Assembly (NCBI GenBank): GCA_016235555.1
Contig: JACRKC010000015.1
Span: 1 to 54,819, forward strand
Length of the DNA stretch: 54,819 nucleotides
Direction of reading: 5' to 3'
From: Verrucomicrobiota bacterium
GTDB taxonomy: Bacteria > Verrucomicrobiota > Verrucomicrobiia > Opitutales > Opitutaceae
Shown: positions 15,359 to 23,421 of the stretch, piece by piece
Layout: each line of letters begins with the position of its first letter
How positions within the stretch are numbered: position 1 is the stretch's first letter
Position numbers and translations under genes: made by a program
Notes under the pieces: generated by a model
Told to the model about the DNA's origin: nothing
Database searches by the model: none
What the model saw: the letters and a program-made list of their open reading frames with translations, nothing else

Positions 15359-17305
15359 ATGACCCAGCCACGCTCGTCGCGCGCGCGCTACCGGAAGTTC
15401 GTCGAGGACTATCGGCACCAACGGCTGGACGACGAGACGGAGAAAACCAACGAGACGCCCTCGGCGCCAAACCCGGCCGGGCCCGCGCCGAAGGCCGGAA
15501 AAGCCGCCGGTTTCGCCGGCCTCCGCGGCAAACGCCGCGACTACGCCCGCGACTACCTGCGCTGGCTCAAGCCGCACCGCGGCGCGATCGCGCTGGTGTT
15601 TCTGTTCGCGCTGCTGGTCGCCGGGCTCGAGATGATCGAGCCGCTGTTCCTGCGGTTCATCGTCGATCGCGTGCTGCTGGCGGAGGGACTCGAAGCGACA
15701 CGCCGCCTGCTGCTCGTGAATCTCGCCGGCGCCGCGTTTCTCACCGTCATCGTTTGCTCGAACCTCGTCGGCGCGCTGAAGGACTACCGCCAGCGCCTGC
15801 TCAACGTGCACGTGATGCTCGCGCTGCGCCGCGCGCTCTACGATCGGTTCCTGCACCTGCCGCTCGCAAAGCTGTGGGACATGAAGACCGGCGGCATCCT
15901 CTCGCGCCTCACGGGCGACGTGGACACCACCACCGGCCTCCTCCAGATGGCGATCGTCTCGCCCGCGATCTCCGTCATCCGGCTCGTGATCGCGGTGGGC
16001 GTGTTGTTCGCGCTCAACTGGCGCCTCGCCCTCGCCGCGATGGCGATCATCCCGGGCGCGATGGCGATGAGCTTCGTCTTCGCGCGCCGCGTGCGGCCCA
16101 TCTACCGCTCGGTGCGCAAGGACGTGGAGCAGATCGACGGCCGCGTCGGCGAGACGTTTTCCGGCATCCGCGTCGTGCGCGCCTTCCGCCGCGAGCTGCT
16201 CGAGCTGCGCGACTTCATGACCGGCCGCCACACCGTGCTGCGGAAGGAGCTCTTCGCGCACCGCCGCGAACTCGTGCTCTGGACCTCGTGGGGTCTCCTC
16301 GTCTCCGGCGTCAACGTCGCGATCGTCTGGTATGGCGGCAACCTGAACATCCTCGGCCACGCGACCGTGGGCGACATCATGGCGTTCCAGTGGTATTCGT
16401 TCCTGCTGCTGAACCCGGTCTGGAACATCGTCAACTCGTTCTCCGAGCTCCAGCGCTCGCTCGCCGCGATGGAGCGCGTGTTCGAGATCCTCGCGCTGCC
16501 CGCCGACAAGCCCGACCGCGCCGGTGCGGTCGACGCGCCGCGCGTCGTGCGCGAGCTGCGTTTCGAGACCGTGTCGTTCGAGTATCGCGCCGGCCGCCCG
16601 GTCGTCCGCGACTTCGAGGTCGCCGTGCCCGGCGGCTCGGTCGTCGCGCTCGTCGGCCGCAGCGGCGCCGGGAAGACCACCGTCACTGATCTCGTCGCGC
16701 GTTTCCACGATCCGAGCGTCGGTCGCATTCTGCTCAACGGCTCCGATATCCGCGAATTCCGCCTCCGCACCTACCGCGACCTCCTCGCGATCGTGCAGCA
16801 GGACGTGTTTCTCTTCGACGGTTCCGTGCGCGACAACATCGCCTACGGCCGCCGCAACGCCTCCGACCCCGAAGTCGAGGATGCCGCGCGCCGCGCCAAC
16901 GCCCACGAGTTCATCGACAAACTCCCCGAGCGCTACGGCACCACGATCGGCGAGCGCGGCGTGAAACTCTCCGGCGGCCAGCAGCAGCGCCTCGCCATCG
17001 CCCGCGCGATCCTCGCCCGGCCGCAGATCCTCATCCTCGACGAGGCGACGAGCAACCTCGACACCGAGAGCGAGCAACTCATCCAGGCCTCGATGGCCGA
17101 GCTCCTTGCCGGCCGCACGACCTTCGTCATCGCCCACCGTCTCTCCACGATCCGCCGCGCCGATCTCATCCTGCTGATGGAGGACGGCCGCGTGAGCGAG
17201 CGCGGCACGCACGCGGCGCTGATGGCCGCGCGGGGCAAATATCACGAGATGGTCATCCGCCAGATGGAGTCGCACCGGCCCGACGTGGACGAGAGCTGGC
17301 GGTGA
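15359..17305 (+). CDS. ABC exporter, fused membrane and ATPase domains (MsbA-like)
   Basis: 648 residues, the length of a homodimeric half-exporter. A charged N-terminal cytoplasmic tail (~1-75) leads into six transmembrane helices (~78-370, starting with GAIALVFLFALLVAGL). The nucleotide-binding domain has Walker A GRSGAGKTT at 433-441, signature LSGGQQQR at 537-544, Walker B with D561-E562 and the switch IAHRLS. All catalytic residues are present. Substrates of this group are lipids, drugs or peptides; the sequence does not tell which. Its stop is 6 bases from the end of the convergent alpha-glucuronidase gene, leaving no room for a classic terminator between them. Confidence 0.92.
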   Translation: MTQPRSSRARYRKFVEDYRHQRLDDETEKTNETPSAPNPAGPAPKAGKAAGFAGLRGKRRDYARDYLRWLKPHRGAIALVFLFALLVAGLEMIEPLFLRFIVDRVLLAEGLEATRRLLLVNLAGAAFLTVIVCSNLVGALKDYRQRLLNVHVMLALRRALYDRFLHLPLAKLWDMKTGGILSRLTGDVDTTTGLLQMAIVSPAISVIRLVIAVGVLFALNWRLALAAMAIIPGAMAMSFVFARRVRPIYRSVRKDVEQIDGRVGETFSGIRVVRAFRRELLELRDFMTGRHTVLRKELFAHRRELVLWTSWGLLVSGVNVAIVWYGGNLNILGHATVGDIMAFQWYSFLLLNPVWNIVNSFSELQRSLAAMERVFEILALPADKPDRAGAVDAPRVVRELRFETVSFEYRAGRPVVRDFEVAVPGGSVVALVGRSGAGKTTVTDLVARFHDPSVGRILLNGSDIREFRLRTYRDLLAIVQQDVFLFDGSVRDNIAYGRRNASDPEVEDAARRANAHEFIDKLPERYGTTIGERGVKLSGGQQQRLAIARAILARPQILILDEATSNLDTESEQLIQASMAELLAGRTTFVIAHRLSTIRRADLILLMEDGRVSERGTHAALMAARGKYHEMVIRQMESHRPDVDESWR

Positions 17306-17311
17306 AGCCGG

Positions 17312-19468
17312 CTACTTCGCCGCGGGCGGATGCGCCGTCGCGGTGAACGGCGCGTTCAGGCTGCGCAGGTATCCGAGCGTCCAGGCCGGTGGCTCGACGC
17401 CGGCGGGCAGTGGACGCTTCGCGAACGTCGCGAAATACTGCGTGCACGCGTCGCGCCAGATGCGGGCTTCGCGCTCCTGCCGCGCGAAGAGCGCCTGCAC
17501 CGATTTGAACCGCTCCTCGTCGATGGCGCCGGCGAGCGTGTCCCAGGATTTTTGCCAGCTGCGCACGGTGTCGACGCCGCGTTGGTAGTGGAGGCAGATG
17601 TCATCCCAGAGAATATTTCCGGAGCGCATCCTGTGATCCCACGGCAGGTGGTGGAACCAGAGCAGGTCGCGATCGGGGCACGTCGCGAGGTCGGCCCAGC
17701 GGCGCGCGACCTCGGGCGCATATTGGCCGAGGGCGTTGGAGCCCGCGGTGGTGCGGTCGAAACCGACACCTTTTTCGTCGGCGCGGTGATAGTAGAGCGA
17801 AGTCCAGTCGGGACGGCCGCCCGCGACCCACGGGCCGGGGCCTTGGTGATGGTTGCGCGCCATGATATGGTGCAGGCCGAGCGGCATCGAGTAGTCGACG
17901 ACCGTTTCGCGCGACGCGAGGAGGATGGACGTGACGGTCGGAACGACGCGCGCGTCGTTGCCAAACGTGAGGCGCGTCCACTCGTCGGCGATTTGCGCGG
18001 CGGTGAGCGTGTGGTCCCACGCCAGACGGCCGTAGGCATACCAGTTGGACGGCGCGAGCGGGTGGCCGGACCAATTGCGATCAGTGCCGGTGTTGGCGAC
18101 GCCGGCGATGACGGAGAGCGTGGCACGGGTCTCCTGACCCGTGTCGGCCGGGTTCACGGGTCGGGAGACCCGTGCCACGTTCGCCGTGCCGTCGATCACG
18201 CGGGCGACAGTCGCTCCGGCGCGCGGGCGGAACGTGTCGGCGTCGAGCACCTCTTTCCACATCGGCGCGAGGAATGCGAGCTGCGTGGAGCCGCCGAGGT
18301 ATTCCTGCGTGATCTGCAACTCGAGCGCGAGGGGCGTGCGCGGCATCGCGCCGAAGAGCGGGTGAAACGGCTCGCGCGGCATGAAATCGATCGCGCCGTT
18401 TTTCACCTGGATGACGACGTTGTCACGGAACCGGCCGTCGAGCGGCACGAACTCGTTGTAAGCCTGCTTGTGGCGGTCGTCGGGGACGTTGGCGTCGTAG
18501 ACGAAGGCGCGCCAGATCACGATGCCACCATGCGGGGCGACGGCACCGGCGAGGAGGTTGGCGCCGTCGGCGTGCGTGCGCTGGTAGTTTTGCGGGCCGG
18601 GCTGGCCCTCGGAGTTGGCCTTCACGAGGAAGCCACCGAAGTCGGGGATGGCGCGGTAGATCTCGGTGGCCTTGTCGTGCCACCACTTGATGACGGCGGG
18701 GTCGAGCGGGTCGGCGGTCTTCAGGCCGCCGATCTCGATCGGCGCACTGAAGCGGGCGGTGAGATAGACGCGCAGTCCGTAGGGACGGAAAACGCCGGCC
18801 AGTGCGGCGGCTTTCGCGAGGTAGGCCGGGGTGAGGAATTGGGCGTTGGCGTTGACGTTGACGAGCACGGTGCCGTTGAGGCCGAGCGAAGCACAGGCCC
18901 GCGCGTAGTCGCGGTAGCGCGGACTCAGCTCGCCGGGCAGTTTGTCCCACTCCCAAAGCGACTGGCCCGCGTAGCCGCGCTCGACGGAGCGGTTAAGGTT
19001 GTCCCAGTGATTCAGCATCCGGTGCTGGATTTTTGGGGCGCTCGTGACCGCGAGCCGGCCGAGCGGCTGGTGCGTTTGAATGAGCCGCAACAGCGCGAAT
19101 GAGCCGTAGAGCACGCCGAGGTCGCGCGCCGCGATCACCTCGATGCCGCGCGGCGTGGCGCGCAGCGAGTAGCCTTCGGGGCCGAGCGCGGCGGGTGCCT
19201 CGGCTTTGATGAACTCAAGCTTCGGCGCGGTGCCGAGCAGGCCGGCGAGGCCGCTGGTAAGTTCGTCGCGCGCGGCGGCGATGGTCGGCGACTCGGCGCC
19301 GCCGGGGGTCGCGAGGAAGATCGTGCCCGTCTGCGCGGCGTAGTCGCGGCGGAGCGACTCGTCGGCGATGCGATCGTAGCGCAGCCAGAGGCGATAACCG
19401 TCGTCGGCGCGCGCGACGAGCGCGAGCGAGCACAGCAGGAACAACGCGCGCAGGGGGCGGGGAGTCAT
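17312..19468 (-). CDS. Secreted GH67 alpha-glucuronidase with in-frame palindromic insertion
   Basis: 718 residues. The ATG overlaps the symporter stop as TGATG. A signal peptide (PLRALFLLCSLALVARA) precedes the GH67 fold. The catalytic set is complete: acid E287 in KANSEGQPG and base pair D361 (KNGAIDF) and E389 (QITQEY). The spacing matches well-studied GH67 enzymes. It removes (4-O-methyl-)glucuronic acid from the ends of xylo-oligosaccharides. Between VARVIDG and IAGVANTGTD, where the family usually has about nine residues, there are 26, including SRPVNPADTGQETRATL encoded by an element at 18120-18178. The loop may be tolerated because it lies outside the catalytic strands. It is co-transcribed with the upstream GPH symporter. 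Confidence 0.93.
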   Translation of the reverse strand: MTPRPLRALFLLCSLALVARADDGYRLWLRYDRIADESLRRDYAAQTGTIFLATPGGAESPTIAAARDELTSGLAGLLGTAPKLEFIKAEAPAALGPEGYSLRATPRGIEVIAARDLGVLYGSFALLRLIQTHQPLGRLAVTSAPKIQHRMLNHWDNLNRSVERGYAGQSLWEWDKLPGELSPRYRDYARACASLGLNGTVLVNVNANAQFLTPAYLAKAAALAGVFRPYGLRVYLTARFSAPIEIGGLKTADPLDPAVIKWWHDKATEIYRAIPDFGGFLVKANSEGQPGPQNYQRTHADGANLLAGAVAPHGGIVIWRAFVYDANVPDDRHKQAYNEFVPLDGRFRDNVVIQVKNGAIDFMPREPFHPLFGAMPRTPLALELQITQEYLGGSTQLAFLAPMWKEVLDADTFRPRAGATVARVIDGTANVARVSRPVNPADTGQETRATLSVIAGVANTGTDRNWSGHPLAPSNWYAYGRLAWDHTLTAAQIADEWTRLTFGNDARVVPTVTSILLASRETVVDYSMPLGLHHIMARNHHQGPGPWVAGGRPDWTSLYYHRADEKGVGFDRTTAGSNALGQYAPEVARRWADLATCPDRDLLWFHHLPWDHRMRSGNILWDDICLHYQRGVDTVRSWQKSWDTLAGAIDEERFKSVQALFARQEREARIWRDACTQYFATFAKRPLPAGVEPPAWTLGYLRSLNAPFTATAHPPAAK
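18120..18178. repeat. Palindromic element GTGGCACGGGTCTCCTGACC inside GH67
   Basis: A 59-base near-perfect inverted repeat. The left arm GTGGCACGGGTCTCCTGACC and the right arm GGTCGGGAGACCCGTGCCAC surround a short loop, and each arm contains its own small hairpin (GGGTCtcctGACCC). It is translated in frame within the alpha-glucuronidase. Confidence 0.93.
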
Positions 19469-20973
19469 CACGCGCGGATTCCAGCTTTGTGCCGGCGCTC
19501 CGCAAGCTCCGCGGCCATTTTCAGCGTCTCGGTCTTGTTGAGTTTGCAGAACGCGATCGAGACGGCGGCACCGGCGAACATCAGGCCGACGATGACGCTG
19601 CTGGACACGAAATAGCCATGCACGGCGTTGGCCGCGCCCGGGACTTTCGTGTCGTAATCCCAGAGCCCGGCCATGAGCCAGAGAAACGCGGCCGAGCCGA
19701 GGGCGAGTCCGCTCTTGAGCGAGAAGCCGATGGTGGCGAAAACCATGCCGGTGAAGCGCCGGCCGGTCTGCCACTCGGAGTAGTCGGCGGCGTCGGCATA
19801 CATCGCCCACGCGACGGCGATGGTCGGCGCATAGACGATCGCGCCGGTGACGGTGAGGGCGACCATGCCCCAGGTGTTGGTGGGGGCGAGGAGGTAGTAG
19901 GCGAACGAGTTGACCGCCCCGAGCGCAAAACCGGCGAAGATCACGGCCTTCTTGCCGAAGCGCGCGGAGAAGCCCGCCGACAGGATGATGAACAAAATCG
20001 TCGTGGCGGTGCCGAGCATGTTGACGATGCTGTTGAACACGTCGGCCACGTTGGACCCGGCGAGATTGTCCCGCGTGCCGTGCACGATGTAGCCGAGCCA
20101 TTCGAGGAGGCCGGGCAGCGGCTTGGGGTCCGCGGTGGTGAGGCCGAGTTTCTCGACGAAGTCGAACATCGCGGCCTTGTCCGCGTAGTGATGATAGAAA
20201 TTGTAGTGCGCGCCGCCGCGGTAGGCGAGCATCGCGAAATTGAAGATGGTGTAGGCCACGAGCGCGATCCACGGGCCGTTTTTGAGCAGGTCGGAGAAAT
20301 CCTGCCTGGGTGAAGCGCGGGTCTCGACGACGGGTTTGATGCGCTCGCGGGTCGTGAAGAACGTGACGAGGAAACACACGACACAGACGCCCGCCCAGAG
20401 CGTCATCGTCATCTGCCAGCCGTGCGCCCGATCGCTGCCGGCGGCGAATTTCGCGACGAGCGGGAGCGTGAAGCCGCCGACGATGAACTGCGCGACGTTC
20501 ACCGCGACGAAGCGGTAGGAGTTGAGTTTCGTGCGCTCGTTGAGATCGCCCGTCATCACGCCGCCGAGCGCGGCGTAGGGCATGTTGTTCATCGAATAGA
20601 GCGTCATCAGCAGCGTGTTGGTGATCGCGGCGTAGGCGACCATCAGGCCGGCGCTCCAGCCGTGGGGTGTGGTGTAGGCGAGGATCATCACGACGGCCCA
20701 GGGCACCGTGGTCCACAGCACCCACGGCCGGAATTTGCCCCAGCGGGTCTCCGTCCGGTCGGCGAGCACGCCCATCACGGGATCGAAAAACGCATCCCAC
20801 AGGCGCGGCCACAGCAGGATCGCGGCCGCGGCGCTGGCGGACAGGCCGAACACGTCCGTGTAAAAGTTCAGCTGGAACAGCACCATCGTCATGAAGACGA
20901 AGTTCGCGGCGGCGTCGCCCAGGCTGTAGCCGGCCTTTTCGACGAAGGGAAGTTTCTGGGCGCTTTCGCTCAT
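19468..20973 (-). CDS. GPH-family (MelB-like) glycoside:cation symporter
   Basis: 501 residues, about 12 hydrophobic helices, starting MSESAQKLPFVEKAGYSLGD and with PVMGVLADRTETRWGKFRPW, the conserved cytoplasmic loop 2-3 motif of GPH symporters. It should import oligosaccharides or glucuronides with H+ or Na+. Directly upstream of the GH67 gene with a one-base TGATG overlap, it most likely takes up aldouronic acids, xylo-oligosaccharides or glucuronate. It is divergent from the LacI gene at 21097, the likely local regulator. Confidence 0.9.
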   Translation of the reverse strand: MSESAQKLPFVEKAGYSLGDAAANFVFMTMVLFQLNFYTDVFGLSASAAAAILLWPRLWDAFFDPVMGVLADRTETRWGKFRPWVLWTTVPWAVVMILAYTTPHGWSAGLMVAYAAITNTLLMTLYSMNNMPYAALGGVMTGDLNERTKLNSYRFVAVNVAQFIVGGFTLPLVAKFAAGSDRAHGWQMTMTLWAGVCVVCFLVTFFTTRERIKPVVETRASPRQDFSDLLKNGPWIALVAYTIFNFAMLAYRGGAHYNFYHHYADKAAMFDFVEKLGLTTADPKPLPGLLEWLGYIVHGTRDNLAGSNVADVFNSIVNMLGTATTILFIILSAGFSARFGKKAVIFAGFALGAVNSFAYYLLAPTNTWGMVALTVTGAIVYAPTIAVAWAMYADAADYSEWQTGRRFTGMVFATIGFSLKSGLALGSAAFLWLMAGLWDYDTKVPGAANAVHGYFVSSSVIVGLMFAGAAVSIAFCKLNKTETLKMAAELAERRHKAGIRA

Positions 20974-20989
20974 GGGGTGGGGTGGAGTC

Positions 20990-21002
20990 GGAAACCGTTT
21001 CA
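20990..21002. promoter_or_regulatory. Candidate LacI-family operator upstream of symporter
   Basis: GGAAACCGTTTCA, with GAAA..TTTC arms around a CG-containing centre, lies about 17 bases upstream of the symporter start in the 123-base gap shared with the divergent LacI gene. Operators of sugar-responsive LacI proteins often have this form. A second small palindrome, GTGCCGAAGGCAC, lies near 21031. Confidence 0.42.
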
Positions 21003-21096
21003 GGTTCCGCGCGTCTGGCGGGGTCTCAAGGTGCCGAAGGCACTAACAGTAGACTTGAAGTGTCGCCGCAACTGAAATTCCCTGCTGCCCACCCCG

Positions 21097-22182
21097 ATGA
21101 ACGAACGCCGCACCACGCTGGCCGATGTCGCCAAGAAAGTTGGCGTGCACGTGACGACGGTCTCGCTCGCCTTGCGCAATCATCCGCGGCTGCCGCAGGC
21201 CACGCGCGAGCGGATTCAGAAAGCCGCGGAAAAAATGGGCTACCGGCCCGATCCTTTTCTGCAGGCGCTCGTCGCCTATCGCGGCAAGACGATGCCGCGC
21301 CGCAATCCGCCCACGCTCGCCTACGTGACCAACTGGGTGACGCGGCTCGGCTGGCAGAAGGTCACCGCGCACCCGCAGTTCTTCGAAGGCGCGAAATCAA
21401 AGGCGCAGGAGCTTGGCTTCAACCTCGAGCATTTCTGGATGGGCGAGCCGGGCCTCACGCATACGCGGCTCAGCAGCATCCTCCAGACGCGCGCCATCAA
21501 CGGCCTCATCATCGCCTCGCACATGCGCGAAGTCGACGTGGCCCTGCACCTCGACTGGTCGCACTTCAGCGCGGTGAAGATCGATTATTTTCCGCACCAG
21601 CCGGAGCTGCACAATGTCACCAACAACCAGTGCAACATCGTGCGCCTTGCGATGCAGCGCGTGGTGGCGATGGGCTACCGGCGCATCGGCTTCGTGATGC
21701 ACCGCGGCTGGGATCACAGCGTCGATCACCTGTGGACGGCGGGTTTTTTGGGCGAACAGGCAATCCTGCTGGCCGCGGAGGAGCACGTGCCGATCTTTTT
21801 GTTTCCCGACCTGGAGCCACGCGAAGCGTGGATGGCGGAAAGCAAGTCCGAGGTGGAGGCGCCACCGGCGGCGTTTGCCCGCTGGTTCAAGAAATACAAA
21901 CCGGAGGTGATCATCAGCAAGGCGTCGTTCGTGCAGCCGCGATTCGCGGAACTCGGGCTGCGTGTGCCGCGGGACGTGGCGTTGGTGGACGTGTTTCTCG
22001 ACGGCGTCGATGGCCGGACGGCGGGCGTGAGGCAGAATCACGCGACCGTGGGCGAGCTCGCCGTGGAAATTCTCGCGGGCCAGCTGCATCACAACAAATA
22101 CGGCGTGCCGGAAATCCCGACGACCACCTATGTCGAGGGCACGTGGTTCGATGGTGCGACGTGCCCGCCGAGGAGGAATTGA
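21097..22182 (+). CDS. LacI-family transcriptional regulator
   Basis: 361 residues. The N-terminal helix-turn-helix is TLADVAKKVGVHVTTVSLAL (residues ~7-26), followed by the hinge ERIQKAAEKMGYRPDP and a periplasmic-binding-protein-like sensor domain. Divergent arrangement with the GPH symporter/GH67 operon points to control of glucuronoxylan use, with the effector probably a glucuronate- or xylose-containing sugar. It is convergent with the ECF sigma gene, with a degenerate palindromic element between them. Confidence 0.92.
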   Translation: MNERRTTLADVAKKVGVHVTTVSLALRNHPRLPQATRERIQKAAEKMGYRPDPFLQALVAYRGKTMPRRNPPTLAYVTNWVTRLGWQKVTAHPQFFEGAKSKAQELGFNLEHFWMGEPGLTHTRLSSILQTRAINGLIIASHMREVDVALHLDWSHFSAVKIDYFPHQPELHNVTNNQCNIVRLAMQRVVAMGYRRIGFVMHRGWDHSVDHLWTAGFLGEQAILLAAEEHVPIFLFPDLEPREAWMAESKSEVEAPPAAFARWFKKYKPEVIISKASFVQPRFAELGLRVPRDVALVDVFLDGVDGRTAGVRQNHATVGELAVEILAGQLHHNKYGVPEIPTTTYVEGTWFDGATCPPRRN

Positions 22183-22202
22183 GGCGGAAACGTGCAGATC
22201 GA

Positions 22203-22280
22203 GGTGGCGCGCGTTGATCGCGACGCGCTTCGTGCGGAAGCAGGATTCACCGGCGCGTTGAGGGCCACCCGCGCCACCCG
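22203..22280. repeat. Degenerate copy of the GGTGGAGCGCGTTG element
   Basis: GGTGGCGCGCGTTGATCGCG at the left and GCGCGTTGAGGGCC..GCGCCACC at the right match the outer arms of the 117-base family seen at 37686, 44515 and 54727, but the inner GGTGGGAGC hairpin is missing. This looks like an old or simpler form. Confidence 0.6.
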
Positions 22281-22293
22281 GCGGTGGCCACCT

Positions 22294-23031
22294 TCACGCG
22301 ACGGCGAGCGCGAGGCGGCCGGCGGGGCGGGCGGTCTCGAACCAGTCGGCGGGGGCGGCGTCGGGGGCGAATTCAGGACAGGTCTCGGCGAGCAGCGCGC
22401 GGAGGTTTTCCCGCGCGCGGGCGATGCGGCTCTTCACCGTTCCGACGTTGATGCCGAGCGTGGCGGCGATCTCGTCGTAGGAGCGATGCAGCAGGTTGCG
22501 CAGCGTGAGGATCTCCCGGTGGCGCGGGTCGAGCCGGTTCATGCAGGCGTCGACCAGCGCCGAAAACTCGTCGGTGGTGGCGGTGCGGGCCGGATCCGGC
22601 TCCTCGGCGGCCACGAGTTCGGAAAAGGTTGCATCCGACTCCTCGCCCAGCGGGCAGTCCAGTGACAGCGTGACGTGGCGGCGGCGGCGGAAGAAATACC
22701 AGTAGCGGTTGCGCGCGAGATTGACGGCGATGCGATGGAGCCAGGTGGCGAGCGAGGAATCGCCGCGGAACTTTGCGAGCCCGCGGTGCGCGCGGATGAA
22801 CGTGTCCTGCACGATCTCCTCCGCGTCGGAACGGTTGCGGAGCAGCGAGAAAACGATCGGGAAAAGTTTCTCGCGATAGTGGTCCATGATTTCGATGAAG
22901 GCGGCTTCATCGCCGCCGTTGAAGCGGCGCACGAGCTCGATGTCGCGCTGGGAATCGGCGAGGGATTGCGCGCGCCGCGCGGTCAGGTCGGAAGGGCGAT
23001 TGGAGGTCGGACGAAGAGTGGTCGTGGTCAT
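22294..23031 (-). CDS. ECF-type RNA polymerase sigma factor
   Basis: 245 residues from the ATG at 23031. Region 2 is visible as IVQDTFIRAHRGLAKFRG with SLATWLHRIAVNLARNR, and region 4 as LTLRNLLHRSYDEIAATLG with VGTVKSRIARARENLRALL. The charged tract WYFFRRRRHV between them is unusual but fits the linker. No anti-sigma gene follows; the next gene downstream is the convergent LacI gene. It is divergent from the TonB-dependent receptor at 23422, but there is no FecR-like partner in the window, so regulation of that receptor is possible, not shown. A short acidic C-terminal tail follows region 4. Confidence 0.9.
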   Translation of the reverse strand: MTTTTLRPTSNRPSDLTARRAQSLADSQRDIELVRRFNGGDEAAFIEIMDHYREKLFPIVFSLLRNRSDAEEIVQDTFIRAHRGLAKFRGDSSLATWLHRIAVNLARNRYWYFFRRRRHVTLSLDCPLGEESDATFSELVAAEEPDPARTATTDEFSALVDACMNRLDPRHREILTLRNLLHRSYDEIAATLGINVGTVKSRIARARENLRALLAETCPEFAPDAAPADWFETARPAGRLALAVA

Positions 23032-23421
23032 GTCGGAAGGGGTGCGGGTGACGTGAGGAATGCCCCGCGCTATAACTTGGTTCGTGCCAGCCCACTGGGC
23101 CGGGTGCGTAAGTGCGTGCTTGCGTGCGGCTAAAAATTTTCCGACGCGGATGAAGCCGTCGAGACCCGGTCGGTCCGCCCTGCAAAGTGCAGCCTGCGGC
23201 TGGGGGTGAATTCGCAAATCGCACGACCGTGGTGCGGAATTCTCCGCACTTTTCGCGACCGTGCGCCGACCCTCGCGGTTACGATTTCGTGTCGCCCGGC
23301 CGCCGTTCAGCTCGGTGCTTGACTGGGTATTTTCCCGGGTGTTCTTTGGGCCTCTCAGGCAAGTCTCCGGTCGCGCAGCTGTGTTGCGCAGATCTGACTA
23401 CACAACCGAAACACCGAAACC
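23032..23421. other. 390-bp divergent promoter region (sigma factor / TonB receptor)
   Basis: No gene seen. It contains an 18-base palindrome at 23232-23249, a small hairpin CTGCAaagTGCAG near 23179, and a TTGACT box at 23319 followed 17 bases on by a weak TTCTTT, which could be a promoter for the receptor. Nothing else is recognisable. Confidence 0.5.
23232..23249. promoter_or_regulatory. Perfect palindrome GTGCGGA-ATTC-TCCGCAC
   Basis: Seven-base arms separated by four bases, immediately followed by TTTT. In the divergent promoter region it could be an operator; as RNA it would be a short hairpin with a weak T-run. The binding partner is unknown. Confidence 0.5.

Noticed and set aside
15293-17275. 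660-codon minus-strand frame opposite the ABC exporter
   Set aside because: Low-complexity His/Arg/Asp/Ala composition typical of shadow frames; the plus-strand protein has all ABC motifs.
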